Part shown: piece after piece, positions 1 to 10,525 of the stretch | How positions within the stretch are numbered: position 1 is the first letter of the stretch | How the letters are laid out: each line of letters starts with the position of its first letter | Assembly (NCBI GenBank): GCA_009760855.2 | Contig: WPIO01000559.1 | Coordinates: 1 to 25,846, forward strand | Reading direction: 5' to 3' | DNA length: 25,846 bases | Source: Cristatella mucedo | Taxonomy: Eukaryota > Bryozoa > Phylactolaemata > Cristatellidae | The notes under the pieces: generated by a model | Database searches by the model: none | Told to the model about the DNA's origin: nothing | Seen by the model: the letters and a program-made list of their open reading frames with translations, nothing else | Made by a program: the position numbers and the translations under genes

Positions 1-382
1 TGCGAAATGCTTGAAACAGACGGGTGCAGCACTGCTGCTGCCAGCCAGCTCACGATCCGAAAAGCATATTTGAAGTTTCTAGATTCCGCGAACTGCAGCG
101 AACTCGTGCGGAAATGTGTTTTTTTGGTGCACAAATGCTTTAAACAAGCTGCAGCCTGCTGGCTCCAGCCACCTCTGGTCCGAAAAGCAATATTTGAAGT
201 TTCTAGATATTCCGCGATCTGCTGCTGACCCTTCGTGCGAAAATGTGTTCTTTACGTGCGAAATTCTTTGAAAATGATGTGCAGCACTCTGCTGCAGCAC
301 CAGCTCACGCTCCGACAAGCAGATTTGAAGTGTACACATATTCTGCGATCTGCTGCGAACTCGTGCGAAACGTGTTATTTAC
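1..382. repeat. Diverged satellite monomers at left edge
   Basis: These three monomers start near 0, 127 and 256 and are the least regular in the window. They have lengths of about 127-129 bp, a T-run (gtgttttttt near 117-125), gtgcacaaatgc instead of gtgcgaaatgc at 127, and cctgctggctccagcc near 156-171 in place of the usual ctctgctgccagcc. Elevated divergence is what is expected near an array edge, where exchange with neighbours is rare. The window starts inside repeat, so the true boundary is not seen. Confidence 0.8.
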
Positions 383-630
383 GTGCGAAATGCTTTAAAC
401 AAGGTGCAGCACTCTGCTGCCAGCCAGCACACGCTCCGACATGCAGATTTGAAGTTTCTACATATTCCGCGATCTGCTGCGAACTCGTGCGAAACGTGTT
501 ATTTACGTGCGAAATGCTTTAAACAAGGTTCAGCACTCTGCTGCCAGCCAGTACGAGCTCCGACAGGCAGATTGGAAGTTTCTAGACATTCTGCGATCTG
601 CTCCGAACTCTTGCGAAACGTGTTATTTAC
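383..630. repeat. Class A satellite monomers
   Basis: Two regular 124-bp monomers start at 383 and 507. They have the class A marks tttaaacaagg and gacatgcagatttg (first copy) or gacaggcagattgg (second). They lie between the diverged left edge and the first HOR fragment. Confidence 0.8.
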
Positions 631-1493
631 GTGCGAAATGCTCAAAACGAGATGCAGCATTCTGCTGCCAGCCAGCCGCAAGCTCCGACATGCAGATTTG
701 AAGTTTCTAGATATTCCGCGATCTGCTGCGAACTCGTGCGAAATGTGTTATTCGAGTACGAAATGCTCAAAACAAGGTGCAACACTCTTCTGCCAGCCAG
801 CCCACGTTCCGAAAAGCAGATTTGAAGCTTCTGGATATTCTGCGAGCTGTTGCTGCGAACTCATGCGAAATGAGTAATTGACGTGCGAATTCCTTGAAAA
901 CAATGTGCAACACTCTGCTGCCAGTCAGCGCACGCTCCGACATGCACATTTGAAGTTTCTAGATATTCCGCGATCTACTGACCGATCTGCTGCGAAGTCG
1001 TGCGAAATGTGTTTTTTCCGTGCGAAATGCTTGAAACAAGGCGCAGGACTCTGCTGCCAGCTGCTCATGCTCCGAAAAGCAAATTTAAAGTTTCTAGATA
1101 CTCAGCGATCTGTTGCGAACTAGTGCGAAATGTGTTATTTAGGTGCTAAATGCTTGAAACAAGGTGCAGCACTTTGCAGCCAGCCAGCGGACGCTCCGAC
1201 CTGCAGATTTGAAGTTTCTAGATATTTCGCGATCTGCTGCAAACTCGTGTGAAATGTGTTATTTACGTGCAAATTTCTTAAAACAACGTGCAGCACTCTG
1301 CTGCCAGCCCGCTCAAGCTCCGAAAAGCAGATATGAAGTTTTAGATATTTGGCGATCTGCTGCGAACTCGTGCGAAATCCTTGAAACAATGTGCAGGACT
1401 CTGCTGCCAGCCAGCAAACGCTCTGACATGCAGATTTAAAGTTTCTAGATATTCCGCGATCTGCTGCGAACTTGTGCGAAATGTGTTATTTAC
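631..1493. repeat. Old HOR fragment, order r7 r8 r9 r13 r14 r15 r16
   Basis: Seven monomers carry the tags of the higher-order repeat seen intact further right. They are r7 at 631 (gatgcagcattctg), r8 at 756 (gtacgaaatgctc), r9 at 883 (gtgcgaattccttg, gtgcaacactctg), r13 at 1020 (ggcgcaggactctg, gctgctcatgctcc), r14 at 1143 (ctttgcagccagcc), r15 at 1267 (ttcttaaaacaacgtgcag) and r16 at 1370 (atgtgcaggactctg). The same order runs at 15611-16568. r10-r12 are missing. The r9 to r13 joint near 975-995 holds a leftover partial repeat (ctactgaccgatctgctg). Differences from the right-hand copies are frequent, so this is an older copy. Confidence 0.75.
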
Positions 1494-4114
1494 GTGCGAA
1501 ATGCTTGAAACAAGGTGCAGCACTCTGCTGCCAGCCAGCGCACGCTCCGACATGCAGATTTGAAGTTTCTAGATATTCCGCGATCTGCTGCGAACTCGTG
1601 CGAAACGTGTTATTTACGTGCGAAATGCTTTAAACAAGGTGCACCACTCTCCTGCCAGCAAGCACACGCTGTGACATGCATATTTGAAGTTTCTACATAT
1701 TCCGCGATATGCTGCAAACTCGTGCGAAATGTGTTTTTACGTGCGAAATGCTTTAAAACAAGGTGCAGCACTCTGCTGCCAGCCAGCACACGCTCCGACA
1801 TGCAGATTTGAAGTTTCTAGATATTCCGCGATCTGCTGCGAACTCGTGCGAAATGTGTTATTTACGTGCGAAATGCTTAAAACATGGTGCAGCACTCTGC
1901 TGCCAGCCAGCTCACGCTCCGACATGCAGATTTGAAGTTTCTACGTATTCCGCGATCTGCTGCGAACTCGTGCGAAATGTGTTATTCGAGTGCGAAATGC
2001 TTGAAACAAGGTGCGGCACTCTGCTGCCAGCCAGCGCACGCTCCGACATGCAGATTTGAAGTTTTGTAGATATTCAGCGATCTGCTGCGAACTCGTGCGA
2101 AATGTGTTATTTACGTGCGAAATGCTTAAACAAGGTGCAGCACTCTGCTGCCAGCCAGCACACGCTCCGACATGCAGATTTGAAGTTTCTACATATTCCG
2201 CGATCTGCTGCGAACTCGTGCGAAACGTGTTATTTACGTGCGAAATGCTTTAAACAAGGTGCAGCACTCTGCTGCCAGCCAGCACACGCTCCGACATGCA
2301 GATTTGAACTTTCTAGATATTCTTCGATCTGCTGCGAACTTGTGCGAAATGTATCATTCGAGTGCGAAATGCTCAAAAAAATGTGCAGCACTCTGCTGCC
2401 AGCCAGTGCACGCTCCGACATGCAGATTTGAAGTTTCTAGATATTCCGCGATCTGCTGCGAACTCGTGCGAAACGTGTTATTTACGTGCGAAATGCTTTA
2501 AACAAGACACAGCACTCTGCTGCCAGCCAGCGCACGCTCCGAAATGTAGATTTGAACTTTCTAGATATTCCGCGATCTGCTGTGAACTCGTGCGAAACGT
2601 GTTATTTACTTGCGAAATGATTTAAACATGGTGCAGCACTCTGCTGCCAGCCAGCACGAGCTTCGACGTGCAGAATTGAACTTTCTAGATATTCTGCGAT
2701 TTGCTGCGAACTCGTACGAAATGAGTTATTCGAGTGCGAAATGCTTTAAACAAGGTGCAGCACTCTGCTGCCAGCCAGCGCACGCTCCGACATGCAGATT
2801 TGAAGTTTCTACATATTCCGCGATCTGCTGCGAACTTGTGCGAAACGTGTTATTTACGTGCGAAATGCTTTAAACATGGTGCAGCACTCTGCTGCCAGCC
2901 AGCTCACGCTCTGACAAGCAGATATGAAGTTTCTAGATATTCCACGATCTGCTGCGAACTCGTGCGAAATGTGTTATTTACGTGCGAAATGCTTTTGAAA
3001 CAATGTGCAGCGATCTGCTGCGAGCCATCAAACGCTCTGACATGCAGATTCGAAGTTTCTCGATATTCCGCGATCTGCTGCGAACTAGTGCGAAATGTGT
3101 TATTTACGTGCGAAATGCTTTAAACAAGGTGCAGCACTCTGCTGCCAGCCAGCGCACGCTCCGACATGCAGATTTGAAGTTTCTACATATTCCGCGATCT
3201 GCTGCGAACTCGTGCGAAACGTGTTATTTACGTGCGAAATGCTTTAAACAAGGTGCAGCACACTGCTGCCAGCCAGAGCACGCTCCGAAAGCAGATTTGA
3301 AGTTTTCTACATATTCCGCGATCTGCTGCGAACTCGTGCGAAATGTGTTATTTGATGTCTGAAATCCTTGAAAATAGGTGCAGCACTCTGCTGCCAGCCA
3401 GCTCACGCTCCGACAAGCAGATTTGAAGTTTCTAGATATTCCGCGATCTGCTGCGAACTAGTGCGAAACGTGTTATTTACGTGCGAAATGCTTGAAACAA
3501 GGTGCAGCACTCTGCTGCCAGCCAGCTCAAGCTCCGACATGCAGATTTGAAGTTTCTATATATTCCGCGATCTGCTGCGAACTCGTGCGAAACGTGTTAT
3601 TTACGTGCGAAATGCTTTAAACAAGGTGCAGCACTCTGCTGCCAGCCAGCGCACGCTCCGACATGCAGATTTGAAGTTTCTAGATATTCCGCGATCTGCT
3701 GCGAACTCGTGCGAAACGTGTTATTTTACGTGCGAAATGCTTTAAAAATAGGTGCAGCACTCTGCTGCCAGCCAGCACACGCTCCGACATGCAGATTTGA
3801 AGTTTCTACATATTCCGCGATCTGCTGCGAACTCGTGCGAAATGTGTTATTTACGTGCGAAATGCTTTAAACAAGGTGCAGCACTCTGCTGCCAGCCAGG
3901 GCACGCTCCGACACGCAGATTTGAAGTTTCTTCATATTCCGCGATCTGCTGCGAATTCGTGCGAAACGTGTTATTTACGTGCAAAAAATGCCTTGCGAAA
4001 CTTAAAGCTAGGTGCAGCACTCTGCTGCCAGCCAGCTCACGCTCCGACAAGCAGATTTGAAGTTTCTACATATTCCGCGATCTGCTGCGAACTCGTGCGA
4101 AACGTGTTATTTAC
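1494..4114. repeat. Class A satellite block (about 21 monomers)
   Basis: This is a locally uniform run of class A monomers with starts such as 1494, 1618, 1741, 1866, 1990, 2115, 2238, 2362 and so on to 3979. The common form has tttaaacaaggtgcagc, gcgcacgctccgacatgc and either ctagatattcc or ctacatattcc. Single-base length changes occur at several monomers (for example 1741, 1866, 2115, 2238, 3729). The monomer at 3979 carries an insertion of about 12 bases (gtgcaaaaaatgccttgcg) and spans 136 bp. An isolated r1-like monomer sits at 2982-3107 (atcaaacgctctgac, ttctcgatattcc). Confidence 0.9.
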
Positions 4115-5481
4115 GTGCGAAATGCTCAGAACAAGGTGCAGCACTCTGCTTCCAGCCACCTCACGCTCCGAAAAGCAATTTTGAAGTTTCTAGATATTCC
4201 GCGATCTGCTGCGAACTCGTGCGAAATGTGTTATTTACGTGCAAAATTTTTAAAACAACAGCAGCACTCTGCTGCCAGCCAGCTCACGCTCCGACAAGCA
4301 GATATGAAGTTTCTAGATATTCGGCGATCTGCTGCGAACTCGTGCGAAATGTGTTTATTGATGTGCGAAATCTTTGAAACAATGTGCAGCAATCTGCTGC
4401 CAGCCAGCAAACGCTCTGACATGCAAATTTGAAGATTCTCGATACTCTGGGATCTGCTGTGAACTAGTGCGAAATGTGTTATTTACGTGCGAAATGCTTG
4501 AAACAAGGTGCAGCACTCTGCTGCCAGCCAGCGTACGGTCCGACTTGCAGATATGAAGTTTCTAGATATTCCGCGATCTGCTGCGAACTCGTGCGAAATG
4601 TGTTATTCGCGTGCGAAATGCTCAAAACAAGGTGCAGCACTCTGCTGCCAGCCAGCACACGCTCCGACATGCAGATTTGAACTTTCTACATATTCCGCGA
4701 TCTGCTGTGACTTATGCAAAATGAGTTTTTGATGTCGCGAAATCCTTGAAAACAATGTGCATCACTCTTCTGCAAGCCAGCTCACTCTCCGACAAGCAGA
4801 TTTGAAGTTTCTAGATATTCCGCGATCTGCTGTGACCTCGTGGGAAATGTGTTATTCGAATGTGAAATGCTTGAAACAAGGTGCAGCACTCTGCTGCCAG
4901 CCAGCGCACGCTCCGACATGCAGATTCAAAGTTTCTACATATTCCGTGATCTGGTGCAAACTCGTGCGAAACGTGTTATTTACGTGCGAAATGCTTTAAA
5001 CAAGGTTCAGCACTCTGCTGCCAGCCAGCGCACGCTCTGACATGCAGATTCGAAGTTTCTAGATATTTCGCGATTTGCTACGAACTCTTGCGAAATGAGT
5101 TTTTCGAGTACGAAATGCTTTAAAACGAGGTGCAGCATTCTGGTGCCAGCCAGCGCAAGCTCCGATATGCAGATTTGAAGTTTCTAGATATTCCGCAATC
5201 TGCAGTGAACTCGTTCGAAATGTGTTATTCGAGTTCGAAATGCTCCAAAACAAGGTGCAACACTATGCTGCCAGCCAGCCCACGTTCCGAAAAGCAGATT
5301 TAAAGCTTGTAGATATTCCGCGATCTGCTGAGAACTCATGCGAAATGAGTAATTGACGTGCGAATTCCTTGAAACAATGTGCAACACTCTGCTGCCTGCC
5401 AGCGGACGCTCCGACCTGCACATTTGAAGTTTCTAGATATTCCGCGATCTGCTGGGAACTCGTGCGAAATGTGTTATTCGA
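4115..5481. repeat. Old, diverged HOR copy (r10 r11 r1 r2 .. r4 .. r6 r7 r8 r9)
   Basis: Monomer starts are near 4115, 4239, 4364, 4488, 4612, 4734, 4859, 4983, 5108, 5233 and 5358. Tags in order are r10-like (tgcttccagccacctcacg, caattttgaag at 4115), r11 (acaacagcagcactc), r1 (tgcagcaatctgctgcc, aaacgctctgac, ttctcgatactc), r2 (gcgtacggtccgacttgc), an r3-like tail (ctgctgtgacttatgc), r4 (gtgcatcactcttctgc), one unclear monomer at 4859, r6 (aaggttcagcactctg), r7 (gcgcaagctccgatatg), r8 and r9 (gcgaattccttg, gcggacgctccgacctgc). The order agrees with the right-hand HORs while many bases differ. This is the best evidence that the monomer order is ancestral. Confidence 0.75.
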
Positions 5482-6589
5482 GTGCGAAATGCTTGAAACT
5501 AGGTGCAGCACTCTGCTGCCAGCCAGCGCACGCTCCGAAATGCAGATTTGAAGTTTCTACATATTCCGCGATCTGCTGCGAACTCGTGCGAAACGTGTTA
5601 TTTACGTGCGAAATGCTTTATACATGGTGCAGCACTCTGCTGCCAGCCAGCACACGCTACGAAACGCAGATTTAAACTTTCTAGATATTCCGCGATCTGC
5701 TGCGAACACGTGCTAAATGTGTTATTCGAGTGCGAAATGCTCAAAACAAGGTGCAGCAGTCTGCTGCCAGCCATCGCACGCTCCTAAATGTGGATTTGAA
5801 GTTTCTACATATTCCGCGAGCTGCTGCGAACTTGCGCGAAACGTGTTATTTACAAGCGAAATGCTTTAAACAAGGTGCAGCACTCTGCTGTCAGCCAGCG
5901 GACGCTCCGACTTGCAGATATGAAGTTTCTAGATATTCCGCGATTTGCTGCGAACTCGTGCGAAATGTGTTATTTGAGTGCGAAATGCTTAAAACAAGGT
6001 ACAGCACTTTACTGCCAGGCAGCTCATGCTCCGACATGCAGATTCGAAGTTTCTAGATATTTAGCGATCTGCTGCAAACTCGTGCGAAATGTATTATTCG
6101 AGTGCGAAATGCTCAAAACAAGGTGCAGCACTCTGCTGCCAGCCAGCGCACGCTCCTAAATGTAGATTTGAAATTTCTACATATTCCGCGATCTGCTAAG
6201 AACTCGTGCGAAACGTGTTATTTACGTGCGAAATGCTTGAAACAAAGTGCAGCACTCTGCTGCCAGCCAGCGGACGCTCCGATATGTAGATTTGAAGTTT
6301 CTACATATTCCGTGATCTGCTGCGAAGTTGTGCGAAACGTGTTATTTACGTGCGAAATGCTTTAAACATGGTGCAGCACTCTTCTGCAAGCAAGCACACG
6401 CTCCGACATGCAGATTTGAACTTTCTAGATATTCCGCGATCTGCTGCGAACTCGTGCTAAACGTGTTATTTACGTGCGAAATGCTTTAAACAAGGTGCAG
6501 CACACTGCTGCCAGCCAGCCCACGCTTCGATATGTAGACTTTCAGTTTCTACATATTCCGCGATCGGCTGCGAAGTTGTGCGAAACGTG

Positions 6590-7797
6590 TTATTTACGTG
6601 CGAAATGCTTTAAACATGGTGCAGCACTCTGCTGCCATTCAGGACACGCTCCGACATGCAGATTTGAACTATCTAGATATTCCGTGATCTGCTGGCAACT
6701 CGTGCGAAATGTGTTATTGATGTGCGAATTCCTTGAAACAAAGTGCAGCACTCTGCTGCCAGCCAGCAAACGCTCCGACATGCATATTTGAAGTTTGTAG
6801 ATACTCAGCGACCTGCTGCGAACTACTGCCAAATGTGTTATTTACGTGCGAAATGCTTGAAACAAGGTGCAGCACTCTGCTGCCAGCCAGCGGACGCTCC
6901 GATACGTATATTTGAAGTTTCTACATATTCCGTGATCTGCTGCGAAGTTGTTTGAAACGTGTTATTGACGTGCGAAATGCTTTAAACATGGTGCAGCACT
7001 CTTCTGCAAGCAAGCACACGCTCCGACATGCAGATTTGAACTTTCTAGATATTCCGCGATCTGCTGCGAACTCGTGCAAAACGTGTTATTTACGTGCGAA
7101 ATGCTTTAAACAAGGTGCAGCACACTGCTGCCAGCAAGTGCACGCTCCGACATGCAGATTTAAAGTTTCTACATATTCAGCGATCTGCTGCGAACTCGTG
7201 CGAAACGTGTTATTTACTTGCGAAGTGCTATAAACATGGTGCGGCAGTCTGCTGCTAGCCAGCGCACGCTCCGACATGCAGATATGAAGTTTCTAGATAT
7301 TCCGCGATCTGCTGCGAACTCGTGCGAAATGTGTTATTCGAGTCCGAAATGCTCAAAACAAGGTACAGCACTCTGCTGCCAGCCAGAGCACGCTCTGAAA
7401 TGTAGATTTGAAGTTTTTACATATTCCGCAATCTCCTGCGAACTTGTGCGAAACGTGTTATTTCCGTGCGAAATGCTTTAAACAAGGTGCAGCACTCTTC
7501 TGCCAGCCAGCTCACGCTCCGATATGTAGATTCGAAGTTTCTACATATTCCGCGATCTGCTGCGAACTCGTGCGAAACGTGTTATTTACGTGCGAAATGC
7601 TTTAAACATGGTACAGCACTCTGCTGCTAGCCAGCGCACGCTTCGATATGTAGATTTAAACTTTCTAGATATTCCGCGATCTGCTGCAAACTCGTGCGAA
7701 ATGTATTATTCGAGTGCGAAATGCTCAAAACAAGGTGCAGCACTTTTCTGCCAGCCAGCGCACGCTCCTAAATGTAGATTTGAAGTTTCTACATATT
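6590..7797. repeat. Segmental duplication, copy 1 (offset 2728 bp)
   Basis: This segment of about 1.2 kb matches 9318-10525 at an offset of exactly 22 monomers (2728 bp). Shared private tags in order are tgctggcaactcgtgcg, gcgaattccttgaaac, gcatatttgaagtttgtag, cttctgcaagcaagc, ccagcaagtgcacg, agtctgctgctagcc, ttcgagtccgaaatg, ccagagcacgctctg and agcacttttctgcc. Its first six or seven monomers recur a third time at 14115-14863. Copy ends were judged by loss of these tags. Confidence 0.85.
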
Positions 7798-8581
7798 CCG
7801 CGATCTGCTACGAACTCGTGCGAAACGCGTTATTAACGTGCGAAATGCTTTAAACAAGGTGCAGCACACTGCTGCCAGCAAGTGCACGCTCCGACATGCA
7901 GATTTAAAGTTTCTACATATTCAGCGATCTGCTGCGAACTCGTGCGAAACGTGTTATTTACTTGCGAAGTGCTATAAACATGGTGCGGCAGTCTGCTGCT
8001 AGCCAGCTCACGCTCCGACATGCAGATATGAAGTTTCTAGATATTCCGCGATCTGCTGCGAACTCGTGCGAAATGTGTTATTCGAGTCCGAAATGCTTAA
8101 AACAAGGTACAGCACTCTGCTGCCAGCCAGAACACGCTCTGAAATGTAGATTTGAAGTTTCTACATATTCCGCGATCTGCTGCGAACTCGTGCAAAACGT
8201 GTTATTTACGTGCGAAATGCTTTAAACAAGGTGCAGCACACTGCTGCCAGCAAGTGCACGCTCTGACATGCAGATTTAAAGTTTCTACATATTCAGCGAT
8301 CTGCTGCTAACTCGTGTGAAACGTGTTATTTACGTGGGAAGTGCTATAAACATGGTGCGGCAGTCTGCTGCTAGCCAGCGCACGCTCCGACATGCAGATA
8401 TGAAGTTTCTAGATATTCCGCGATCTGCTGCGAACTCGTGCGAAGTGTGTTATTCGAGTCCGAAATGCTTAAAACAAGGTACAGCACTCTGCTGCCAGCC
8501 AGAACACGCTCTGAAATGTAGATTTGAAGTTTCTACATATTCCGCGATCTGCTGCGAACTCGAGCAAAACGTGTTATTTAC
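7094..8581. repeat. Local 3-monomer (372 bp) higher-order repeat
   Basis: A trimer recurs at 7094-7465, 7838-8209 and 8210-8581, the last two being directly adjacent; a fourth copy starts at 9822. Monomer 1 has gcacactgctgccagcaag and tgcacgctc. Monomer 2 has gcgaagtgctataaac and gcggcagtctgctgctagc. Monomer 3 has gagtccgaaatgct and ggtacagcactctg. In the adjacent pair the copies differ at only a few positions (for example tacgtgggaa at 8331). Confidence 0.85.
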
Positions 8582-8811
8582 GTGCGAAATGCTTTAAATA
8601 TGGTACAGCACTCTGCTGCCAGCCTGCACACGCTTCAATATGTAGATTTGAACTTTCTAGATATTCCGCGAGCTGCTGCAAACTCGTGCGAAATGTATTA
8701 TTCGAGTGCGAAATGCTCAAAACAAGGTGCAGCACTCTTCTGACAGCTAGCACACGCTCCTAAATGTAGATTTGAAGTTTCTACATATTCCGCAATCTGC
8801 TACGAACTCGT

Positions 8812-10066
8812 GTGAAATGTGTTATTTACGTGCGAAATGCTTTAAACATGGTGCAGCACTCTGCTGCTAGCCAGTGCACGCTCCGATATGTGGATTCGAT
8901 GTTTCTACATATTCCGCGATCTGCTGCGAACTCGTGCGAAACGTGTTATTTACTTGCGAAATGCTTTAAACATGGTGCAGCACTCTGCTGCCAGCCAGCC
9001 TACGCTCCGACATACAGATTTGAACTTTCTAGATATTTAGCGATCTGCTGCGAACTCGTGCGAAATGTGTTATTCGAGTGCGAAATGTTCAAAACAAGGT
9101 GCAGCACTCTGCTGCCAGCCAGCGCACGCTCCTAAATGTAGATTTAAAGTTTCTACATATTCCGCAATCTGGTACGAACTCGTGCGAAACGTGTTATTTA
9201 CGTGCGAAATGCTTTAAACATGGTGCAGCACACTGCTGCTAGCCAGTGCACGCTCCGATATGTAGATTCGATGTTTCTACATATTCCGCGATCTGCTGCG
9301 AACTCGTGCGAAACGTGTTATTTACGTGCGAAATGCTTTAAACATGTCGCAGCACTCTGCTGCCAGCCAGGACACGCTCCGACATGCAGATTTAAACTTT
9401 CTAGATATTCCGTGATCTGCTGGCAACTCGTGCGAAATGTGTTATTGATGTGCGAATTCCTTGAAACAACGTGCAGCACTCTGCCACCAGCCAGCAATCG
9501 CTCCGACATGCATATTTGAAGTTTGTAGATACTCAGCGATCTGCTGCGAACTAGTGCCAAATGTGTTATTTACGTGCGAAATGCTTGAAACAAGGTGCAG
9601 CACTCTGCTGCCAGCCAGCTGACGCTCCGATATGTAGATTTGAAGTTTCTACATATTCCGTGATCTGCTGCGAAGTTGTGCGAAACGTGTTATTTACGTG
9701 CGAAATGCTTTAAACATGTTGCAGCTCTCTTCTGCAAGCAAGCACACGCTCCGACATGCAGATTTGAACTTTCTAGATATTCCGCGATCTGCTGCCAACT
9801 CGTGCAAAACGTTTTTTTTACGTGCGAAATGCTTTAAACAAGGTGCAGCACACTGCTGCCAGCAAGTGCACGCTCCGACATGCAGATTTAAAGTTTCTAC
9901 ATATTCAGCGATCTGCTGCGAACTCGTGCGAAACGTGTAATTTACGTGCGAAGTGCTTTAAACATGGTGCAGCAGTCTGCTGCTAGCCAGGGCACGCTCC
10001 GACATGCAGATATGAAGTTTCTAGATATTCCGCGATCTGCTGCGAACTCGTGCGAAATGTGTTATT
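8812..10066. repeat. Segmental duplication, source of 13609-14863
   Basis: This segment of about 1.25 kb matches 13609-14863 at a constant offset of 4797 bp with few differences. Shared rare features are tcgtgtgaaatgtg, agccagcctacgctccgac, gatatttagcgatc, tctggtacgaactcg, aaacatgtcgcagc, ctgccaccag and ccagggcacgctcc. Past 10066 the two copies diverge: 10067 continues as cgagtccg, while 14864 enters the r1 monomer of a HOR. Confidence 0.9.
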
Positions 10067-10525
10067 CGAGTCCGAAATGCTCAAAACAAGGTACAGCACT
10101 CTGCTGCCAGCCAGAGCACGCTCTGAAATGTAGATTTGAAGTTTTTACATATTCCGCAATCTCCTGCGAACTTGTGCGAAACGTGTTATTTCCGTGCGAA
10201 ATGCTTTAAACAAGGTGCAGCACTCTTCTGCCAGCCAGCTCACGCTCCGATATGTAGATTCGAAGTTTCTACATATTCCGCGATCTGCTGCGAACTCGTG
10301 CGAAACGTGTTATTTACGTGCGAAATGCTTTAAACATGGTACAGCACTCTGCTGCTAGCCAGCACACGCTTCGATATGTAGATTTAAACTTTCTAGATAT
10401 TCCGCGATCTGCTGCAAACTCGTGCGAAATGTATTATTCGAGTGCGAAATGCTCAAAACAAGGTGCAGCACTTTTCTGCCAGCCAGCGCACGCTCCTAAA
10501 TGTAGATTTGAAGTTTTTACATATT
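9318..10525. repeat. Segmental duplication, copy 2 (offset 2728 bp)
   Basis: This is the partner of 6590-7797, in identical register with the same series of private monomer variants. It overlaps the 8812-10066 segment that was copied to 13.6 kb. The part from 10318 to about 10560 is repeated again at 11186 at an offset of 868 bp (7 monomers), up to and including the unusual gcgattttgtgcg (10538, 11406). Confidence 0.85.

Noticed and set aside
383-877. Cysteine-rich repetitive peptides (CCEL, CCQPAHAP, NSCE motifs) that look like a repeat-protein or toxin-like family
   Set aside because: The same bases are read in alternating frames as the 124-bp period shifts by one each monomer. The motifs are frame shadows of tctgctgc and related DNA motifs, occurring on both strands across the whole array.
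961-1019. Possible small insertion element near 975-995
   Set aside because: The extra 13 bases are a second partial copy of the local accgatctgctg motif and are best explained as an r9 to r12/r13 recombination joint.
3108-3231. ACGTG cores (hypoxia or G-box type sites) at the monomer junction
   Set aside because: A five-base core is too short to support a regulatory call. It recurs only because the repeat does, and no ancillary motif is conserved beside it.
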